The notes under the pieces: generated by a model
What the model was told of the DNA's origin: nothing
What the model saw: the letters and a program-made list of their open reading frames with translations, nothing else
Databases searched by the model: none
Position numbers and translations under genes: made by a program
Assembly: GCA_038106145.1 (NCBI GenBank)
Contig: JAYODD010000008.1
Span: 1-64,000 of the forward strand
Length of the DNA: 64,000 nt
Reading direction: 5' to 3'
DNA from: JBFJKD01 sp038106145
GTDB lineage: Bacteria; Pseudomonadota; Gammaproteobacteria; Pseudomonadales; Porticoccaceae
Shown here: positions 36,038-43,572 of the stretch, in pieces
Position numbering within the stretch: the stretch's first letter is position 1
Layout of the letters: the number at the start of each line of letters is the position of its first letter

Positions 36038-36496
36038 CTATGACCGTTTCATATTGGCAATTAAATCTTCCAGCAGCGCAATCGTTTGCAGTTGCTGCTT
36101 TTCGTCAACTCCCTGCAAACTCGCCCGGTAGAACTCGGCGATGGCAGGCTGAATCATTTGCCACACCTTCCCCCCGCGCGGGGTAAGGGTGATGTGGCGG
36201 GAACGCTGGTCGCGGGGATTCACCTGCCGCCCAATATAGCCCGCCCGCTCCATGCGGCCCAGCACCCCGGTCAGGTTCTGGCGACTAACCAGCAAATAAT
36301 CGGACAGTTCATTGACGGTCATGCCCCCCTCGCAGCCATCCCGCGACAGAGCTCCCAGCACAGACCATTGCTGGGTGCTGATATCAAATTGCTTCAGGGC
36401 CTGAGTGCCGGTGCGATGAATGATATTCACCGCCTGAAATAACCGGAAAAACAGCTTATTGCTGGTGTCGTGACGGGACCTACTATTTGCGGGCAT
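36038..36496 (-). CDS. badR: MarR-family regulator, BadR-like
   Basis: A 152-residue regulator starting MPANSRSRHDTSNKLFFRLF, with the winged-helix core TVNELSDYLLVSRQNLTGVLGRMERAGYIGR and the wing NPRDQRSRHITLTPRG. It is divergent from an acyl-CoA dehydrogenase gene that begins the alicyclic ring-degradation set, exactly the position of badR in Rhodopseudomonas palustris, where BadR is released by 2-ketocyclohexanecarboxyl-CoA. The frame extends upstream to 36643 but that would cross a triple repeat and lacks a good start. The regulatory link is an inference from synteny. Confidence 0.8.
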   Translation of the reverse strand: MPANSRSRHDTSNKLFFRLFQAVNIIHRTGTQALKQFDISTQQWSVLGALSRDGCEGGMTVNELSDYLLVSRQNLTGVLGRMERAGYIGRQVNPRDQRSRHITLTPRGGKVWQMIQPAIAEFYRASLQGVDEKQQLQTIALLEDLIANMKRS

Positions 36497-36509
36497 GGGC
36501 GTCCTTACT

Positions 36510-36557
36510 GGCTTGGCGCGAATCTGGCTTGGCGTGAATCTGGCTTGGCGTGAATTG
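36510..36557. repeat. Three tandem 16-base repeats upstream of the MarR gene
   Basis: The unit GGCTTGGCGYGAATYT occurs at 36510-36525, 36526-36541 and 36542-36557 (copies one and two differ at one base; the third ends TG instead of CT). It lies just upstream of the badR-like start within the 252-base divergent region. It may bind the regulator or be simple slippage. Confidence 0.8.
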
Positions 36558-36748
36558 TGGTGCAAACGGTGCGCGAACACCAATCGGTGTGCGCGTCTCC
36601 GGGGCCACCTCACGCATTGTAATCGCGCAGTTAAATATGGCAAGTTGTTGACATAAATTGCCTACTTTTCCTATCATGCCGTCTGCCAGATTCATCGCCA
36701 ACTCACCAGCCGACTCATTGCGTAGCCGGCTCCACGCGGAGCACCCCC

Positions 36749-37894
36749 ATGGACTTCGGCCTCTCGCCATTGCAGCAATCGATCATCGACAGCGCCCGCA
36801 AATTTTCCAGCGAGAAGATCGCGCCGCTCTATCAGGCCCGGGAAGGGGATCGCGCTATCGATCGCACCCTGATGGCGCAGATGGGTCAGATGGGCTTTAT
36901 CGCGCCGGAAGTACCGGAGACCCTGGGGGGCAGCGGACTCGACTTTGTCACGTCCGCCATGATTACTGAAGCCATTGCCGAGGGCGATCTCAATGTCGCC
37001 TACTGCCAGATCATGTCGTCCCTGGTGGCCGACTGCATCGTCCAGTATGCGCAACCCGAAGCGCAGGAAGAATTTGTCCCCGCCATGTGCGCCGGACAAT
37101 TGCTGGGCTCTCTCGGGCTGACCGAACCCCGCGGCGGCTCGGATGCGGCCAACCTGGTGGTCAAGGCGGTAAAGGACGGCGATCACTACGTGCTCAATGG
37201 GGAAAAAACCTCCATTTCCCTCGCCGACCAGGCGGACTTTAGCTTGTTATTTGCGCGCACCGGCACGGCGCAACAAAAAGCCCACGGGGTCACCGCATTT
37301 CTGGTGGACCTGCGGGCCGAAGGGCTCACCCGTACCCGTTTTGAAGATGTCGGCGAAAAAGTCGTCGGCCGCGGCTCCCTGTTTCTGGACAATGTCCGCG
37401 TGCACGAAAAATACCGCGTGGGGGAAGAAGGCAAGGGCTTTATTCAGGTGATGCACGGCTTTGATTTCAGCCGCGCGTTGATTGGTCTGCAATGCCTGGC
37501 CCTGGCGCGCAAATGCCTCGACGAAACCTGGCAGTATGTCACCGAGCGCAGGGCCTTCGGCAAACCCCTGGCCGCCAATCAGGGGGTCACCTTTCCCCTC
37601 GCCGAGCTGGAAACTTTCTGGGAGGGTGCGCGCCTGGTGTGCCTGAAAGCGATCTGGCTGAAGGCCAACGGGCAACCCCACACCACAGAAGCGGCGATGG
37701 CCAAGTGGTGGGCGCCGAAACTGGCGTTTGATATTGCCCACCAGTGCCTGCTGCTGCACGGTCACGGGGGCTACAGCAACGAACTACCCTTTGAGCAGCG
37801 TCTGCGGGATGTACTCGGCCTGCAAATTGGCGATGGCACCGCACAGATTATGAAAATGATTATCGGCCGCCAGTACGTGGGCAAATTCGACTAA
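36749..37894 (+). CDS. aliB: Acyl-CoA dehydrogenase, probably cyclohexanecarboxyl-CoA dehydrogenase
   Basis: A 381-residue flavoprotein with the full acyl-CoA dehydrogenase plan: N-terminal helices, LGSLGLTEPRGGSDAANL (FAD contact), the VTERRAFGKPLAANQGV segment and the C-terminal HGHGGYSNELPFEQRLRDVLGLQIGDGTAQ. The catalytic base should be Asp or Glu in the GDGTAQIMK segment; here it reads Asp, a feature reported for alicyclic acyl-CoA dehydrogenases. First gene of a four-gene operon with ring hydratase, ring hydrolase and hydroxyacyl-CoA dehydrogenase, so it should make cyclohex-1-ene-1-carbonyl-CoA. Confidence 0.75.
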   Translation: MDFGLSPLQQSIIDSARKFSSEKIAPLYQAREGDRAIDRTLMAQMGQMGFIAPEVPETLGGSGLDFVTSAMITEAIAEGDLNVAYCQIMSSLVADCIVQYAQPEAQEEFVPAMCAGQLLGSLGLTEPRGGSDAANLVVKAVKDGDHYVLNGEKTSISLADQADFSLLFARTGTAQQKAHGVTAFLVDLRAEGLTRTRFEDVGEKVVGRGSLFLDNVRVHEKYRVGEEGKGFIQVMHGFDFSRALIGLQCLALARKCLDETWQYVTERRAFGKPLAANQGVTFPLAELETFWEGARLVCLKAIWLKANGQPHTTEAAMAKWWAPKLAFDIAHQCLLLHGHGGYSNELPFEQRLRDVLGLQIGDGTAQIMKMIIGRQYVGKFD

Positions 37895-37964
37895 CTGACC
37901 ACCGCGATACCTGATAGCGTTATGCCGACTAGCCGCACACAGAACCACACACAGGAGCCTGACG

Positions 37965-38744
37965 ATGAGTGATTCACCCGTACTGATCAGTGTCGAAAAT
38001 GGCGTGGGCGTGTTTACCATTAATCGCCCCGACAAATTTAACTGCCTGTCCATGGCGGTACACGCCGAGTTGGGAAAAGCCATCGACCGCTTTGAAAGCG
38101 ATGACGCCGTGCGCTGTATTCTGATTCGTACCGAAGGCAAAAATTTCTGCACCGGCGCGGACCTGGAAGAGGTGACCGGGCTACGCGGCTCCCTGGAAAA
38201 ACTCCAGGGGTTTATTAACATCGGCCACCGCGCCCTGCGCCGCCTCGAGACCAGCCCCCTGCCGGTTGTCGCCGCGGTACAGGGACTGGCGCTGGCGGGC
38301 GGTCTCGAATTAATGCTCGCCGCCGATGTGGTCTTTGCCGCCAGCACGGCGCGACTGGGGGATCAGCACTCCCATTTTGGTCTGGTGCCCGGCTGGGGCG
38401 GCAGCCAACGGCTGCCCAAACTGATCGGTCGCCGCCAGGCCCTCGACCTGATGTTCAGCGCCCGCTGGCTCACCGCCCAGGAAGCGCTGGGCATGGGACT
38501 GGTGAATTACGTGGTGGCCGATGACGAACTGCGCACCGCGGCGCTGGATTACTGCGCAAAGCTCGCGAAGAAAAGCCGCTCCGGGCTGGCGTTAATGAAA
38601 CAACTAACCGACCGGGGTCTCGATATGACCCTCGATCAGGCCTTGCAACTGGAGATCGACCTCGCCGCCCCCGCCCTGCAGGATGCGGATGTCAGCGAAG
38701 GACTGGACGCGTTTAGCAATAAGCGCGCTCCCAATTTTCGCTAA
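37965..38744 (+). CDS. badK: Enoyl-CoA hydratase, probably cyclohex-1-ene-1-carbonyl-CoA hydratase
   Basis: A 259-residue crotonase-fold enzyme: FTINRPDKFNCLSMAVHAEL at the start, the oxyanion-hole region NFCTGADLEEVTGL and LALAGGLELMLAADVVFA, and the C-terminal helices (SEGLDAFSNKRAPNFR). Located 70 bases after the acyl-CoA dehydrogenase with an AGGAG upstream. In the alicyclic pathway it would hydrate the ring double bond to 2-hydroxycyclohexanecarboxyl-CoA. A general straight-chain hydratase is the alternative; gene context favours BadK. Confidence 0.78.
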   Translation: MSDSPVLISVENGVGVFTINRPDKFNCLSMAVHAELGKAIDRFESDDAVRCILIRTEGKNFCTGADLEEVTGLRGSLEKLQGFINIGHRALRRLETSPLPVVAAVQGLALAGGLELMLAADVVFAASTARLGDQHSHFGLVPGWGGSQRLPKLIGRRQALDLMFSARWLTAQEALGMGLVNYVVADDELRTAALDYCAKLAKKSRSGLALMKQLTDRGLDMTLDQALQLEIDLAAPALQDADVSEGLDAFSNKRAPNFR

Positions 38745-38832
38745 GTTGCGCCGCCCCGTTCGCCAGCGGCGCGATATCACTAACACCGCGTAACGCACCG
38801 TTGCGCTTTTTTAAAAGCCATGGGAGACAGCA

Positions 38833-39615
38833 ATGGACTATCAGGACATTCTCTACGAAGTAAAGGGCGCCACCGCCTACATCACCATTAACCGCCCGGA
38901 AAAATACAACGCGTTTCGCGGCATCACCTGCGAAGAGCTGATTCACGCCTTTCAAAAAGCCGGGTGGAGTAAGGACATCGCGTGCATCGTGCTGGCGGGC
39001 GCCGGCGACAAGGCGTTCTGCACCGGCGGCGACCAGTCCGCCCACGACGGGCAGTACGACGGGCGCGGCACCATCGGCCTGCCGGTGGAAGAACTGCACA
39101 CCATTATTCGCGACGTACCCAAGCCGGTAATCGCCAAAGTACAGGGCTACGCCATTGGCGGCGGCAACGTGCTGGCGCTGATCTGCGACCTGACCATTGC
39201 CAGTAAAAGCGCCATCTTCGGCCAGGTGGGACCGAAAATGGGTTCCGTCGACCCCGGTTTTGGCACTGCTCTGCTGGCGCAGATCGTCGGCGAGAAAAAG
39301 GCGCGGGAAATCTGGTATCTGTGCCAGCGCTACAGCGCCGACGAAGCGCTGCAAATGGGCCTGATTAACAAAGTGGTCGCGGACGAGGAACTCGACAGCG
39401 CCGTGGCAGCCTGGGCCGAGGAAATCGGCGAGCGCAGCCCCACCGCCATCGCCATTGCCAAACGCTCTTTCGTCGCCGCCAACGAATACATTCGCGGCAT
39501 CGCCAGCATGGGTCTGCAGGCGCTCAAACTGTACTATGATACGGACGAGTCCAAAGAAGGCGTTAAAGCCTTGCAGGAAAAACGCAAACCCGAATTTCGT
39601 AAATACGTTAAATAA
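38833..39615 (+). CDS. badI: 2-ketocyclohexanecarboxyl-CoA hydrolase (ring-opening)
   Basis: A 260-residue crotonase-family enzyme that matches my memory of R. palustris BadI closely across its length: NAFRGITCEELIHAFQKAGW, DKAFCTGGDQSAHDGQYDGR, YAIGGGNVLALICDLTIASK, IFGQVGPKMGSVDPGFGTA and the end ALQEKRKPEFRKYVK. BadI, a relative of MenB, opens the ring to give pimeloyl-CoA. This is the diagnostic gene that identifies the operon. An upstream GGAGA (38822-38826) precedes the ATG. Confidence 0.88.
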   Translation: MDYQDILYEVKGATAYITINRPEKYNAFRGITCEELIHAFQKAGWSKDIACIVLAGAGDKAFCTGGDQSAHDGQYDGRGTIGLPVEELHTIIRDVPKPVIAKVQGYAIGGGNVLALICDLTIASKSAIFGQVGPKMGSVDPGFGTALLAQIVGEKKAREIWYLCQRYSADEALQMGLINKVVADEELDSAVAAWAEEIGERSPTAIAIAKRSFVAANEYIRGIASMGLQALKLYYDTDESKEGVKALQEKRKPEFRKYVK

Positions 39616-39657
39616 GCGCGATAAAAATTCATCACCCTATGTACTGGAGCAAATAGC

Positions 39658-40455
39658 ATGGATCTCGAGTTAAAAGGCAAATCCGTTATCGTCACTGGCG
39701 GCGCGTCCAATATCGGTCGCGCCATCGTTTTACAGTTTGCCCGTGAAGGCGCCAACATCACCATCGCCGACCTGGACACCGAATCCGGCGAGCGCGTCGC
39801 CGCCACCGCCAAAGAATTGGGCGCCAGCGATGCCCAGGTGATAAAAACCGATGTGACCGATCTCGCCAGCGTCGAGAATCTGTTCGCCAAAGCGGTGGCA
39901 AAATACGGTGGCGTCGATGCGCTGGTGAACAATGTCGGCTGGGACAAACTGATGTTTTTCACCGAAACCACCCCCGAGCTATGGCAAAAACTCATCGCCA
40001 TCAACTACGTCGGCGTCCTGAACTGCACCAAAACCGCCCTTGCCCAGATGATTCCCAACGGCGGCGGTTCCATCGTTTCCATCAGCTCCGACGCCAGCCG
40101 CCAGGGCGAACCCCGCGAGGCCGTGTACGGCGGCCTGAAGGCGGCCACCAACAGCTTTATGAAAACCATCGCCAAAGAAAATGGCCGCTTCAATGTGCGC
40201 TGCAACTGCGTGTGTCCCGGCGTCACCGTACCGGAAACCGCCGAGGAAACTGGCGCCAACAGCATGTGGGTGAACAAGGATTCCATGTTCACCGAAGATC
40301 AGTTTGCCGCCATTGCCAAATCCCTGCCGCTAAAACGGGTCGGCAAACCCGCCGACGTGGCCAACGCCGTGGTATTTTTGTCCTCGCAAAAAGTCGCCAG
40401 CTACATCACCGGCCAGGTGCTGAGCGCCAGCGGCGGCTACAGCATGATCGGCTAA
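39658..40455 (+). CDS. badH: Short-chain dehydrogenase, probably 2-hydroxycyclohexanecarboxyl-CoA dehydrogenase
   Basis: A 265-residue SDR with the cofactor loop VTGGASNIGRAIVLQF (GxxxGxG type), NNVGWDK, the catalytic Ser-Tyr-Lys set (SISSDASRQGEPREAVYGGLKAAT) and a C-terminal GQVLSASGGYSMIG. The aspartate in ITIADLDTES favours NAD. Position directly after badI and the wording of the active site agree with BadH, which oxidises the ring hydroxyl before BadI opens the ring. Last gene of the operon; a strong hairpin follows. Confidence 0.82.
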   Translation: MDLELKGKSVIVTGGASNIGRAIVLQFAREGANITIADLDTESGERVAATAKELGASDAQVIKTDVTDLASVENLFAKAVAKYGGVDALVNNVGWDKLMFFTETTPELWQKLIAINYVGVLNCTKTALAQMIPNGGGSIVSISSDASRQGEPREAVYGGLKAATNSFMKTIAKENGRFNVRCNCVCPGVTVPETAEETGANSMWVNKDSMFTEDQFAAIAKSLPLKRVGKPADVANAVVFLSSQKVASYITGQVLSASGGYSMIG

Positions 40456-40474
40456 CACCGCACTCCATCGATAG

Positions 40475-40496
40475 GCCCGCCGCGCCCGCGGCGGGC
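40475..40496 (+). terminator. Hairpin after the alicyclic-degradation operon
   Basis: Nine-pair GC stem (GCCCGCCGC at 40475-40483 and GCGGCGGGC at 40488-40496) with a four-base loop, 20 bases after the badH stop. No T-run, but the stem is strong. Confidence 0.6.
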
Positions 40497-41007
40497 TACT
40501 GATGCCCTTGCCTTTTCTGGCATTAAGCTCATCCGAATATAACTCTGTTTCCGTTGCCCTCCCCTGACCGTTGCTCATCGCAATCCCACCAAGCTAAGAA
40601 AACGTGGCCATAGACGGTTCATCTAAATTTGCTGGGTGGTCTCATCAGTGCGTTCATCTAGGCCTCTGATAAACCCCGCACTTTATTCTTATAAATTTCA
40701 GAATGTTACGTAATTATCCGCGATGCGCCTGTTGGCAACATATATCGCACGTGCTCAGCTAAGCGCGAAAACACCATTTAATTGAGCACGCGCGTCATAT
40801 CTTGAGAGGGTTCGCTACCCTATTGCTTTTTTCTTTTAAATCAAGGTATTGTGGCACGAATAATGAATCAATCAGGGAATGATATGTCGCACCTGCGCGT
40901 TTATATCCGAATCCGGGTACATCATGCACACCTGCACGCTTTCCGCACATATATCTCACGTGGCGTTCAATAATAGTTGGGCGTAATACGAGACATGGAT
41001 CCTATTA
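40497..41007. other. AT-rich non-coding entry region of the accessory island
   Basis: About 510 bases without a gene, noticeably AT-richer than the preceding operon. It contains the first copy of a ~120-base repeat (40863-40978) ending at a GTTGGGC core-like site at 40976-40982, 25 bases before the next ORF. The stretch 40503-40530 has an imperfect counterpart at 43710-43735 on the other side of the island. Confidence 0.6.
40863..40978. repeat. Copy 1 of a ~120-base repeat, attC-like
   Basis: From about 40870 to 40978 this copy is nearly identical to 42675-42783 and identity stops at the GTT of its right end (ATAATAGTT), after which the two loci differ. It is followed by GGGC, giving GTTGGGC, which fits the integron core consensus GTTRRRY. 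The complementary GCCCAAC occurs at 41568-41574, two bases after the next ORF, as expected for the two ends of one gene cassette. The left core is not recognisable. Confidence 0.55.
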
Positions 41008-41565
41008 ATGACCAGTAATTTTGAGAAATTTGTATCTAAATCGACAAAATTGCATCAGGAAACCTTGATTGAGCAGATCAGAATCAGTGAGGACGTTAAT
41101 AAGTACTCAACTTGGTTTCTAGGTTTATCCACTGTAGGTATTGGTCTACTAATTGGACGCCTTGAATCCATCGTACAAAAGTCATGGATAGGCCAAGATT
41201 GCATAAAAACCTATCTTGTTTTTGTCGGTATATTACTATTTTTATCAATCTTTCTGGGCGTGTTGCACCACCATTTATCAATAAAAGAAAGAAACTGTTG
41301 TCGTGTCCTTATAGCAATGTTTGGCGCTCAAAGTTTAATTCCATTCTTTAACCACCCTGATTATCCAACAGACCAAATACCTGAAGATCTACATAATCAA
41401 ATTTCAAGAGGTGGTTTGCTAAATAAAGAAAAAATACCAAAATTTGAAAATACTCAATCTCAAGCAAAGAAATTGCGTGAACAACAATCCAGGGTTCTTA
41501 TGGCGCAACAAATATTTGCAGGAGTAAGTTATGTTCTATTTTTTGTCTTATCTATCACCAAGTAA
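41008..41565 (+). CDS. Hypothetical membrane protein on an AT-rich cassette-like unit
   Basis: A 185-residue protein with two central hydrophobic helices (WFLGLSTVGIGLLIGRL and YLVFVGILLFLSIFLGVL) and a third at the C-terminus (IFAGVSYVLFFVLSI); the N-terminal 30 residues are polar and the ~60-residue loop before the last helix is hydrophilic. AT-rich with codon use unlike the flanks. It starts 25 bases after the GTTGGGC site and ends two bases before GCCCAACAAAGCG. No family recognised. Confidence 0.7.
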   Translation: MTSNFEKFVSKSTKLHQETLIEQIRISEDVNKYSTWFLGLSTVGIGLLIGRLESIVQKSWIGQDCIKTYLVFVGILLFLSIFLGVLHHHLSIKERNCCRVLIAMFGAQSLIPFFNHPDYPTDQIPEDLHNQISRGGLLNKEKIPKFENTQSQAKKLREQQSRVLMAQQIFAGVSYVLFFVLSITK

Positions 41566-41585
41566 TCGCCCAACAAAGCGCCCGC

Positions 41586-41664
41586 AAATCAAGCGAAATC
41601 AAGGGGTCACGAAATCAAGCGAAATCAAGGGGTCAGACTCCTTGATACCGACAAAAAGTCGGTG
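41586..41664. repeat. Tandem 26-base repeat and short hairpins (REP-like)
   Basis: The unit AAATCAAGCGAAATCAAGGG... occurs twice in tandem (41586-41611, 41612-41637). The second copy ends in a palindrome ATCAAGG-GGTCAGACT-CCTTGAT (41624-41646), followed by another hairpin ACCGAC-AAAAA-GTCGGT (41648-41664). The GGGTCAGACTC core is shared with 42864-42911 and 43671-43695. It interrupts what would be the rest of the attC-like site that starts at 41568. Confidence 0.75.
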
Positions 41665-41805
41665 TCGCCATGATCGAAAAACCGGCACTTATCATTGCCA
41701 CTGATATTGCTGCGAGCAAGGGAGATATTGGTAGTTATTAAAAAATTCATTCACCAATTACCTTAAACGTTACGCTGAATTACTTACTACGAGGAGGGCT
41801 ATATC

Positions 41806-42537
41806 ATGGGTCGTATGCTTGCTATGTTGTACGGAGTGGTATGCTATTTCATCTTTTTCGTCACATTTCTCTACGCGATTGGATTCGTCGGTAATCTGGT
41901 TGTGCCGAAGTCAATTGATTCAGGCACAGCGGGTTCATTCGGTCAGGCGCTGCTGATCAACGTGCTACTGCTTGGCGTCTTTGCTGTTCAGCACAGCGTT
42001 ATGGCGCGACCGGCCTTTAAGCGCTGGTGGACACGGTTCGTTCCGCAGACGGTTGAGCGCAGCACTTATGTGTTGCTATCCAGCCTCGCGCTGATTCTTC
42101 TGTTCTGGCAGTGGCAGCCGATGAACGGGGTGGTTTGGGATATCGAAAACATGGCGGGGCGTAATGTCTTGTGGGCGCTCTTCGGTATGGGCTGGCTGAT
42201 TGTGCTGCTCAGCACGTTCCTAATCAATCACTTTGATCTGTTCGGCCTGCGACAGGTCTACCTGCATATGAAAAGTCAGGAGTACACCGAGATCAGTTTC
42301 CGGACGCCGTTTCTCTATAAGTTCGTGCGGCACCCGATCATGCTGGGATTTATCATCGCCTTTTGGGCGACACCCCACATGTCGGTCGCCCATCTGCTGT
42401 TCTCCGTCGTCACAACCGCTTATATCCTGATTGCCTTGCAATTCGAGGAGCGTGATCTGGTGAGTTATTACGGGCCCAGGTACGAAGAGTATCGGCAGCG
42501 GGTTTCGATGATTCTTCCGTTCCCCAGGAAAAAGTGA
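41806..42537 (+). CDS. mddA: Methanethiol S-methyltransferase, MddA-like
   Basis: A 243-residue integral membrane protein with about six helices and an isoprenylcysteine-methyltransferase/NnrU-type core: FRTPFLYKFVRHPIMLGFIIAFWATPHMSVAHLLFSV and the end LQFEERDLVSYYGPRYEEYRQRVSMILPF. This wording matches MddA, which methylates methanethiol with S-adenosylmethionine to dimethyl sulfide. GAGGAGG lies before the ATG. It sits between the two long repeats, with GC content closer to the chromosome than its neighbours. A hairpin (CCGTGATAGC/GCTGTCACGG) lies just downstream at about 42571-42599. Confidence 0.8.
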   Translation: MGRMLAMLYGVVCYFIFFVTFLYAIGFVGNLVVPKSIDSGTAGSFGQALLINVLLLGVFAVQHSVMARPAFKRWWTRFVPQTVERSTYVLLSSLALILLFWQWQPMNGVVWDIENMAGRNVLWALFGMGWLIVLLSTFLINHFDLFGLRQVYLHMKSQEYTEISFRTPFLYKFVRHPIMLGFIIAFWATPHMSVAHLLFSVVTTAYILIALQFEERDLVSYYGPRYEEYRQRVSMILPFPRKK

Positions 42538-42674
42538 GTGATCCGCCTGACCGCCCAGTCAACACGGACGCCGTGATAGCAGCACGCCGCTGTCACGGAG
42601 CCGGTTACTGGGGACGGTCATTAGCCATTGATTTATTCTTTAGAGTCAGGCTATTGTAACGTCCATAACAAATC

Positions 42675-42783
42675 AGTCAGGGAATGATATGTCGCACCTG
42701 CACTTTTTTGTCCAAATACGGGTACATCATGCATACCTGCACGCTTTCCGCACATATATCTCACGTGGCGTTCAATAATAGTT
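42675..42783. repeat. Copy 2 of the ~120-base repeat, attC-like
   Basis: Nearly identical to the copy at 40870-40978, with scattered differences. Identity ends at ATAATAGTT; here AGCC follows, so the core-like site is GTTAGCC (42781-42787), one base off GTTRRRY. ATAACAAATC at 42665-42674 resembles the AACAA that begins many attC sites. A truncated ORF starts 12 bases past the GTT. Confidence 0.55.
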
Positions 42784-42794
42784 AGCCATAAACA

Positions 42795-42863
42795 ATGGAA
42801 AATTTAGCAACTGACTTAATCGCACTACTTCGGTATTTATTGCCGGGATTTCTGGCGGCTTGA
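42795..42863 (+). pseudogene. Truncated start of a membrane protein gene
   Basis: Twenty-two codons, MENLATDLIALLRYLLPGFL and two Ala, then TGA at 42861-42863 immediately before REP-like repeats. The opening resembles the N-terminal helix of membrane proteins of the DUF6338 type (memory only). It starts just after the second long repeat, as a cassette gene would, and was presumably cut by the insertion that brought the GGGTCAGACTC repeats. Confidence 0.45.
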
Positions 42864-42911
42864 GATCAATAGGGTCAGACTCAACGATCAATAGGGTCAG
42901 ACTCCATTGAT
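42864..42911. repeat. REP-like tandem hairpin repeat
   Basis: GATCAATAGGGTCAGACTC occurs twice in tandem (from 42864 and 42886); the second copy closes into a palindrome with CATTGAT at 42905-42911. The same element occurs as a single copy at 43670-43695 and as a variant at 41624-41646. Confidence 0.75.
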
Positions 42912-42982
42912 TCAAAAAACGTGGGATGGACTCGCTATCACTCGCTTTTTATTGAGGCGTTAGATCTTCCACACACTGCCAC

Positions 42983-43012
42983 TTGCACAATTTATAGGAC
43001 AAGTTATACTTG
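42983..43012 (+). promoter_or_regulatory. Promoter and operator of the yefM-yoeB pair
   Basis: TTGCAC (42983-42988) and TATACT (43005-43010) are spaced by 16 bases. The -10 box lies inside the palindrome CAAG-TTATA-CTTG (43000-43012), and a further half-site ACAAG occurs near 43026. Autorepression by YefM and YefM-YoeB at such palindromes is established for the family. Confidence 0.65.
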
Positions 43013-43044
43013 CACGCTATTTGGTACAAGTAGGTGTAACCCCA

Positions 43045-43299
43045 ATGAAAGTAGTAAATTTCTCAGATGCCCGTAATCGCCTAAAAAGCGTTTTAGATCA
43101 AGTGGTTAGAGATGCAGATTACACCATAATCGCTCGCCGGGACGCCGATGATGCCGTAGTTATGTCTCTCGATCAATTCAATGGTCTCATGGAAACAGTC
43201 CATTTACTTAAAAGCCCGGCAAACGCCGCACATCTCAATAAGTCCATAAAGCAATACCGAGCTGGTAAAGTCAAAAAACGTAGTCTGACCGATGATTGA
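43045..43299 (+). CDS. yefM: Antitoxin YefM (Phd/YefM family)
   Basis: An 84-residue antitoxin: MKVVNFSDARNRLKSVLDQV (DNA-binding N-terminal domain), ADYTIIARRDADDAVVMSLDQFN, and a charged C-terminal tail (QYRAGKVKKRSLTDD) that wraps the toxin. The start at 43045 is preferred over 43021, which lies at the presumed transcription start. The stop overlaps the toxin start by eight bases, the usual coupling. Confidence 0.93.
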   Translation: MKVVNFSDARNRLKSVLDQVVRDADYTIIARRDADDAVVMSLDQFNGLMETVHLLKSPANAAHLNKSIKQYRAGKVKKRSLTDD

Positions 43300-43555
43300 G
43301 CTGCTTACTTGGACCAGAGAAGCTTGGTCAGACTATGTATATTGGCAAAGCCAAGATAAAAAAACTCTCAAGCGTATCAATAAGCTCATACAGGATACCC
43401 AGCGAAACCCTTTTGAGGGTATAGGTAAACCCGAACCACTGAAAGAAAATCTGGCGGGGTTTTGGTCTCGACGAATTGATGATACTAATCGTCTAGTTTA
43501 CGCTATCGACAAAAAGCAGCTTACAATAATATCTTGCCGGTACCACTATGAATAA
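43292..43555 (+). CDS. yoeB: mRNA interferase toxin YoeB
   Basis: An 87-residue RelE-superfamily toxin nearly superimposable on E. coli YoeB: REAWSDYVYWQSQDKKTLKRI, NPFEGIGKPEPLKENLAGFW with the catalytic Glu, SRRIDDTNRLVYA with the catalytic Arg, and CRYHYE with the C-terminal His. It cleaves mRNA in the ribosomal A site. All catalytic residues are present, so it should be active. It is followed by ATTTAACAAATC, which nearly complements a GTTAGAT core-like site at 42959-42965 upstream of the pair. Confidence 0.94.
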   Translation: MIELLTWTREAWSDYVYWQSQDKKTLKRINKLIQDTQRNPFEGIGKPEPLKENLAGFWSRRIDDTNRLVYAIDKKQLTIISCRYHYE

Positions 43556-43572
43556 TGATTTAACAAATCACT

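Noticed and set aside
41670..41741. 23-codon ORF between the island repeats and mddA
   Set aside because: Too short, no supporting context; may be a chance frame.
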